Below, in pieces: positions 57,771 to 64,000 of a stretch of 64,000 nucleotides of DNA. Origin of the DNA: Apteryx mantelli (lineage: Eukaryota > Chordata > Aves > Apterygiformes > Apterygidae). The DNA lies in assembly GCF_036417845.1 (NCBI RefSeq), contig NC_090014.1:500253-564252 (forward strand), read 5' to 3'. The translations under genes were made by a program, and so were the position numbers. Below the pieces are notes generated by a model. The model saw only the letters and a program-made list of their open reading frames with translations. It was not told the origin of the DNA and did not search any database. Numbering within the stretch: the stretch's first letter is position 1; each line of letters opens with the position of its first letter.

Positions 57771-59308
57771 TGAGTCAGCGCTCGGAGCTGCCCAGCCGGC
57801 CTGGGCGCGGCCCTGTTTGAGCAAGAGCAAAACCAAATCCAGATGTGCGCCAGGGGGGTGGGCAGGGTGCCAGTGGGGGCTGCGCCCGCCCCCCCCGCAC
57901 ACATCTGGGGGCCGTCACGCGGCGCAGACAGATGGACGGATGCAGCGCGGGCGACTGCTGCAGCCCATGGAGCCCCGGGGCGGTGCTGCGGCACCATTGC
58001 AAAGCGGGAGCCGGGCAAGGGGCAACCCAGCCCCCCCGGGCTGCAGAAGTGACTGTGGGACAAGCAGGAACAGCCAGGCAGAGCCTGCGGCTTCGTGGTT
58101 GCTGCTGGTTTAAACTGGGGTTTGTGCAGCAAAGCCTGTGGTGGGGTGGGTGGAGGGGGGGGGAGATCATCACAGCCCAGGACCCTGCTGGCCACAGTGC
58201 AAATAGGGAGGATGGGGGACGTTCCAGCCTTGCAGCAAGCCAGGGCTCCTGTCCCTGCAGCTGGGGGGGGGGGCCGCAGCAGGGTTGCACCGTGGCAGGG
58301 TTGCATCACAGTTTGCACCACCGGCACTGCATGAGGCTGGGGGGTTGCGGGCTGCACCGGTGCCTGTGGAAGCCCAGCATTGCTCCGGCACGCAGCGCGG
58401 TGCTGCACGCCTTGCTCCCACAGGGTGATCTGCAGCGCTGCTGGAGCTGGCACCATCCCCATCCCCGGCATGGCCTGGACCCATCACCCCTCCCAGCTCA
58501 GTGCTGCTACAGCCCCCCAAGCAGGGGGGCAGGGGGGCTGCTGACACCCGTGGGGAGCGCAGTGCACAGTGGCACAGGCCGGGCCGGCCGCGAGCCCTGT
58601 TGCTGCAAGTGGGAAGGGGGGGGGCTGCGCCCTGGCAGGGCGAGCAGCAGCCCCCGGGGACCCCGCTGGCGCATGGCGCAGAGCAGGGCCCCCCCTGCCC
58701 TGCCAGCATGCTGGCACCAGCCCGGCTGTGCTGCACGGCTGCCGCCAGCCCCGGCCCCACCCGCCAGCGCAGCAGCAGGATGCGAGAGCGTGACTCACGC
58801 TTCCTCAGGGCCCCCAAAAGCGCCAGATGGAGACGATTAGCCCGGCCCTGCCTCCCCAGCCCCCCGCCAGCCCACGGCAGGGCGCGGGGGCCGGCCAGCA
58901 CAGCTCTGCCCTGCGAGCTGCCAGCAAGTCCCGGGGCAGGAGCCCTGCACAAGCCCCATCCCCGCAGCTGCGGTCCCCACGCAGCGCCTGGCCCAGCGCC
59001 CCCCAGCCCAGGCAGGGCGGTTCCCAGGGCAGGGCAGCCCGTGTTGCACAACTCCCCAGGGGGTGCGTGGCCGCCAGCCTGAGTCACCGCTTATGCACAG
59101 CGCGCCGGGCGCCAGGCCAGCCTGCCCTGACTCACCTCGCAGGCTCCCCCAGGAAAGCCCAGGGATGCAGGTACAAGGCCGGCGGCGAGCTGGACCAGCC
59201 CCCCTGCGCCCCGCGGTGACGCAGCGAAGCCTTATCAGCATGAGGGGGCAGAGGCCAGAGCACAAACATCCTCCCCGGTGAAGCACTGATCTGGCCCCCG
59301 CTGCGTCA
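57771..59308. promoter_or_regulatory. cluster of six AP-1 / CNC-Maf type motifs
   Basis: TGAGTCAGC at 57,771, TGACTCA at 58,791, TGAGTCA at 59,080, TGACTCA at 59,128, TGACGCAGC at 59,217 and GCTGCGTCA at 59,300 lie within 1.5 kb, just downstream of EEF1G and upstream of AHNAK. The first, fifth and sixth fit the TGAnnnnGC antioxidant-response type. This is a candidate enhancer, possibly for AHNAK. Confidence 0.45.
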
Positions 59309-59392
59309 GAGGTGGTTGTCAGAGGTGGTTGTCAGAGGTGGTTGTCAGAGGTGGTTGTCAGAGGTGGTTGTCAGAGGTGGTTGTCAGAGGTG
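59305..59392. repeat. 13-bp minisatellite, about 6.7 copies
   Basis: GTCAGAGGTGGTT repeats without change from 59,305; the first copy overlaps the GCTGCGTCA motif at 59,300-59,308. Confidence 0.95.
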
Positions 59393-59857
59393 CAGCCCTT
59401 CCAGCCTCACCCAGGCGGGCTGCTAGGGAGGGAAGGGCCAAAGCAGCAGGTTTTGCCAAGGGTGGCAAGAGCTGCTCGTGCTGCAACCAGGAGGCCAGAG
59501 GAGTGTTGGCTGTGCCCCCCTCCACCCGTGAGGGACACGGCGCGGCACTGACGCCGCAGTCTAAGTGGAAACGGGCACCAGGTCGCCACAGGGGTGAGCC
59601 CCACCAGGACAAGGGACAGAGCACTGTCACAAGCCTCAACTCCTGGAAGAAGAGTGCCAGAAACCCCCTGCCCTGCGCTTACCATGCCAGGGAGCGAGGC
59701 CCAGCCAGCACAAGCCTCCCTGCCCCACAAGGGGTCTTGGCTTGGTCACTTCTCCGCCCGGAAGAGATTCAGCACAAGCAGGGACCCCCAGGTCTTCCAG
59801 TGCCATCCACCCGCCTGCTCACGGACAACAGAGCCTGGGTACTAGCACATCTGGGGT

Positions 59858-59863
59858 TTTATT
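59858..59863 (-). terminator. EEF1G: EEF1G poly(A) signal
   Basis: AATAAA on the minus strand lies in AAAAATAAAACCCC, about 130 bases after the EEF1G stop codon. Cleavage is expected near 59,840. Confidence 0.85.
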
Positions 59864-59993
59864 TTTGTTCAGGTCACAGATGTTTGTCCCAGTCCCCAAC
59901 TCCGATACCAGCTCCCAGCAGCCTGGGAGCGCTCTGGCCACCCGGCCTCCCCCTCCGCTATCAGTCCGTGCAGTGCTGCACACAGCAGCACCC

Positions 59994-62900
59994 TCATTTG
60001 AAGATCTTGCCCTGGTTGAAGGATTTGCCAACATGCTTGAAGTCTCCCTCCCACATGAAATACTCCTTGACCAGCGTCTTGCACTCCTCGCTGTCACTGT
60101 CCAGCTTCCTCCAGGTGTAGGACTCGTAATCCACCTGCCAGTCCGGACTCAGCTGGAACAGAGGTTGCAGGAGAGGTCAGCACCGCAAAAAGGCAGGCGT
60201 AAGCCCTGGCCCTCCAGCCCACCCCCTCTCCCCGGGCTGAGGGACGAGCTTCTCGCACCGCCTGGCTCCCCAGTTTCCACCTAGCCCCAGGCCCAGCTGC
60301 TCCCAAAAGCGAGAGGCAGAAGCTGCAGTGCAAAGACCCAATCTCTCTCATTTTGGCAGGACAAGGAAAGACAGACCCCAAAAGCAACAAAGGGCTGAGA
60401 ACAGCCCAAATACAGGCCAATCACCATCTCCTGGCACAGCCAGGGGACTCCCAAAGTGGCTCCAGGTCACATGTGGGCGGAAGGTGACAACCAGGGTGAG
60501 CAGACACCTCACAGGGCCAGGACTGCTCCCCCGGCACCGTGCATGCCGGAGGCGCGAACACTCACCGGGAAGGCCAGCTCCTGGCCCCGGAAGACCCAGA
60601 CACCGGAGATGCTGCTGTCATTGTTGGTACCAAAGAGGATAACGCTGGCAAAGGCGTTTTTACGCAGCTTGTCCAGACGCTGGAACATGCCTGGGAAAGA
60701 GGAGCAGCAGTCAGTGGGGATGTGTCCGGCAGCGCCCGAGGCAACGAGCCCCAGGAAGGGAGCAGTGCAGCGGTCTCACCTGTGATGAGGTTACAGCTCA
60801 TGAAGGTCTGGGTCAGCTCCTCAGGGAAGCGGTACTCCGCATACCAAATGGACCAGCCCTCCTTGTCAAAGTGCTCCCAGAAGTGGGGCAGGGCCACAGT
60901 CAGCGTGTCTTCGTTAGAGTACTTCCGCTTGAACTCGTCCATGATGAAGGGACTGCGGCAGAGCACAGCTCTCAGGCAGGGACCTTCCAGCACCGAGCGC
61001 AGAGCGCCGTGCTCACCCGCACGCCCTCTCCCGGCGCCTTGCCGCCTGCCCAGCGGGGCGTGGGACACGACCCGGGCCCGCACCCGCACCCAGAGGCTGC
61101 TCTCTGGTGGCCAGAGGAGACAGGACAGCCAGGGCTGCCAGCAGCTCGGGTTTCAGGCAGGGGCTGCCAGAGCCGAGGGACTCCAGCCTCGCTGGAAGCA
61201 GAGATGCGGAGCGCCCAGCCTCGCTCCGCCTCCCCTCCCCCTCACTGTGTTGGAAAAGCAGCTTTGCCCTTTTCCAACCAGCCCATCGCAGGGAGGGGGC
61301 TGGCTGCATCCCCACTGTCTCTGGCACAAACAAGTGCTGGTGGCGGCCGGCCCAAAGAGGCCAGCCGCAGCAGAGGGGGAAGCGGAGACACAGGCAGCTC
61401 CACAGTCCGTGCAGCGGAGGGACGCCGGGGAGCCTCCCCAGGCTCCACCTGCACCAGGACAGAGCCCTCGCTTCCCTCTGCAGCAGCGGCACCCCGCGCA
61501 GGGCCCTCACCTCTTGGGCAGGTGTGCAAAAGGATCCTTGGATTTGGGCTCAGCAGCCAGGGCCTGGTCACACTCATCCAGCTCTTCCTCAGGAGCTGGC
61601 TTCTTCTCTTCCTTCTTCTCCTGCTTCTTTTCTTCCTTGGTTGGCTTCTCCTTCTTGGGGGTGTCTTTCTTGGGCTGGTTCTCAGCAAATTTCTTGGCTG
61701 CGGCCAGGACAAGGGCAGTCAGTTCCCCTCTCCCCCTGTATCTGACCCTAAGGAAGAGCGGGGGGGTTCCCACAGAGAACAGAACAACCAGTTCCCCAGC
61801 GGTACCAGACCTCGGCCCTCCGCTCACACCAGCGAAGCCTGGGACCATCCTGCCTCCGGAGCAGGAGCTGCTGGGCCCGAGAGATGGGACTGAAGCCAGG
61901 ACCCCTCTCCAGTGCCTCAGGCAGTAGCTGCCACAACCTCCGGCGTGAAGAGGTGTCCTCTCCACCCGCCCTCCAGCCGCGGCCACTCCGACACAGAGCG
62001 CTGCCATAGCGAACGGAGAGCACGGGCCCAGCAGGGCTGCCCTTGCTAGGGGGGCTGAGACCGCCCAGCCGCCAGTGGGAAGCAGGGCCCTGCCTTCCAC
62101 ATGCCATGGCCATCTCCAGGCCATCTCCCAGATGCCCACGGATCAGGCAGGGACCCACTGGCACCGGGACACGGATCCCCACACGCAAGGCCAAGGGCCC
62201 TCCCCTCACCGTCAAACTGAGCCATCTTCTCGCAGAGCTTCACATCACCCAGCACAGCCTTGAACTGCGGCTGGTTGAGGCAGGTCACGAACCAGCGGTT
62301 GACATTCACGTAGGGTTGCCGGAAAGCCGGTTCCAGCACCTGCAGCATGGGAAGCGGGATTAGGAACGTGGAGGCGGAATCGACACAGCCCCTCGGCACA
62401 GCAGGGCCTCCAACACGCAGTGTCGGCCACAGCCCGACCGAGCCCCAGCGTGGGGCGTCCAGCCAGGCTCCCCGCGCCAGGCTTCCCACCTGCTTGTAGA
62501 GCCACAGGAGGGTGCACACCACCGTGATGTCAGCCAGCGAGATGCGCTCTCCCACCAGGAACGTCTGGGTTTTCAGGTGGCAATCCAGAATCCCCAGGAC
62601 CCGCTTCACTTCCTCCTTTGCAAACTCCGTGGCCTGGGGAGGCACAGAGCAACAGTCAAGCCCCACCAGGGGCACGGGCAGATGCCTGCTCCCCCTGCAC
62701 GCAGGGTGGATGCGACCTGCTCATTCCGAACCCTCCTCTCCCAGAGATCAGCGCAGAGCCCCAGTGCTAGAAGAGGCATCACTGACCAGTGCTGGGCCAG
62801 CTGTAAACAAGGTATCTTAAAACGCTGTCATCAAGGGAACAGCTCCCCATGAACAGGGGACCCTGACCCTTCCTCTTTCTCCAGATCACAAACGACAGGC

Positions 62901-63779
62901 CTCACAACCTTTCTGGAGATCCTGTTGCGTTTCCTGCGTGATCAGCGAAGCCCAGCTGCTGCCCCGGCATGCGGCAGCCCAGCAAAGCCAGGAGGCTGCA
63001 GCTGCAGGCTGCGAGCCACAGCGTTTAGAGAGTCCCAAATACCACAGTTTCTCTCTTTCTGTCCCACAATGCCAGCAGCCGCATCCAGCCTTAATGCGCA
63101 AAGTCCCGGGAGTTAACGAGGAGCCAGCAGCACCTCTTGGGTGGTCTCCTTCAAAGCTAGGCTGGAGAAGGGATCCCCGTGATCCCAGCTCCAGTCCATC
63201 CCTGGGAAGGACGGGTCAAGTACGCCCGCCCTGGCAGACGGCACAGTACTTGCTGCCCCAGGGATACAAGAGCTCCACAGACCCCTGGGCCAGCTGGAGG
63301 AACCTGGTGGCCCCCTCAACAGCCGTTGCAAGAGGAAAAAACTGACGTTTTCTAACAAGCGGTGCACAACGGAGAGGGACAGGGGTGCAGAGATACCACG
63401 CAGCCAACTGCTGCCTCTCCTCAGGCCACATTTGTGAAAATAGTTCTGCCCTTGCCCCAGATCTGCCTCCCTGCAGATGCAGCAGGTCCGGGGAGCAACA
63501 GTTCCCAAACGAGGGAGGCTTCCACACTCGGCAGCAGAAGCTGTGAGCCTGCAGTCTCCTCAGTGCCCTTGGGGAAGCAGGGCCACCACCTGGCCTCCCA
63601 AGCAGTGGGCAGCAAAGGCGCCCGCCACGCGCTGACCTGCTTGTTGTAGTGCATGATGCCAAGCGTTGGGAACACCCAGGTGCTGGCAGGGGGAACAATG
63701 TCGCTGTCGGCGAAGTTCACCCACTGGACAATCTCGGCAGCTGTCTCCTTGGTGGCGCCTCGCAGCTCATCGTTACTGA
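59994..63779 (-). CDS. EEF1G: eEF1 gamma, translation elongation factor subunit (5' part outside window)
   Basis: eEF1 gamma is the structural subunit of the eEF1B guanine-exchange complex that reloads eEF1A with GTP. Seven exons are present on the minus strand: 63,637-63,779; 62,490-62,633; 62,210-62,339; 61,511-61,697; 60,780-60,952; 60,566-60,690; and 59,994-60,152 with stop TGA at 59,996-59,994. All phases join, giving about 353 residues that correspond to human residue 79 onward. The first three encode the rest of the GST-like domain ([40 protein letters not shown]). The fourth is the lysine/glutamate-rich linker. The last three form the conserved C-terminal domain ([31 protein letters not shown], ending FNQGKIFK). 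The N-terminal exons are outside the window; 63,780-64,000 is intron. AHNAK follows on the same strand as in mammals. Confidence 0.97.
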
Positions 63780-64000
63780 CTGAAAGCAAAAACCCGCAGT
63801 CCGTCAGGGCCCAGCAGCCGCAAGGACCCCCCCCGCCCAGCAGCGACGAGGCAGGACTGTGCTATGCATCCCCCCAGGGAACCTGCAGCACCACGCCCCA
63901 CTTGAGAGCGGTTCCTGTTCCTGACCTCATCAAGGAGAGGACGCTTCCCCATCCAAAACAGAAGAGAAAAGATAGAAAGAACCAACCCCGAAAAACAGCA
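63780..64000 (-). other. EEF1G: EEF1G intron, partial
   Basis: The sequence upstream of the TTTGCTTTCAG acceptor at 63,780 holds no exon that matches the expected N-terminal GST region, so the intron continues beyond the window. Confidence 0.8.

Noticed and set aside
63780-63789. EEF1G start codon just upstream of the first in-window exon
   Set aside because: The sequence is a splice acceptor (TTTGCTTTCAG) and the protein aligns from about residue 79, so the true start lies outside the window.

Overview
The window is vertebrate nuclear DNA, most likely from a bird or another sauropsid, and probably from a small GC-rich microchromosome. The reasons are spliced genes with animal splice sites, two recognisable and syntenic vertebrate genes (AHNAK and EEF1G, same strand and same order as in mammals), very GC-rich intergenic DNA with long G and C homopolymer runs, and many minisatellites. 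I cannot fix the species from the sequence alone.

Right half (about 22,045 to 64,000), minus strand. EEF1G enters from the right edge. Seven of its exons (59,994-63,779) encode about 353 residues; the N-terminal exons lie outside the window. Downstream of it on the same strand is AHNAK: a GC-rich island with a probable noncoding first exon (ending at 51,295), a long intron, a second noncoding exon (42,459-42,552), two short coding exons carrying the PDZ-like domain (42,183-42,336 and 41,532-41,719) and one giant exon (22,991-41,011) of 6,006 codons, then a 3'UTR with a poly(A) signal at 22,064-22,069. The predicted AHNAK protein is 6,120 residues. Its repeat region contains three recently homogenised blocks and a 352-bp tract that is identical between two places 7.1 kb apart.

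Middle-left (about 14,900 to 20,300), minus strand. A CpG-rich, NRF1-motif-bearing promoter region sits at 19.4-20.3 kb. To its left is a chain of splice-bounded segments whose reading phases agree from one to the next and which ends in a stop codon inside a poly(A) signal at 14,912-14,917. I read this as an unrecognised protein-coding gene, but noncoding status is not excluded.

Far left (1 to about 13,500). There is an array of about 1.18-kb tandem cassettes (about 1,085-8,450) with recurring minus-strand splice-like boundaries. A complete solo LTR with a 5-bp target duplication interrupts one cassette. Clustered minus-strand poly(A) signals lie at the window edge. At 12,656-13,113 there is a 61-bp tandem array in which each unit carries a ZNF143/THAP11-like ACTACA-TCCC-GGCATGC site, a YY1-like ATGGCCGCC site and an ETS-like CCGGAAG site: a promoter or boundary element built as a satellite. 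G/A-rich minisatellite blocks of one family recur at about 10.1-11.4, 14.1-14.5 and 20.8-21.4 kb.

The two known genes are functionally unrelated (translation elongation and a giant membrane-cytoskeleton scaffold); their proximity is conserved synteny, not an operon. The main novelties are the ZNF143/YY1/ETS satellite, the unidentified minus-strand gene, the tandem exon-like cassettes and the mosaic homogenisation inside AHNAK.
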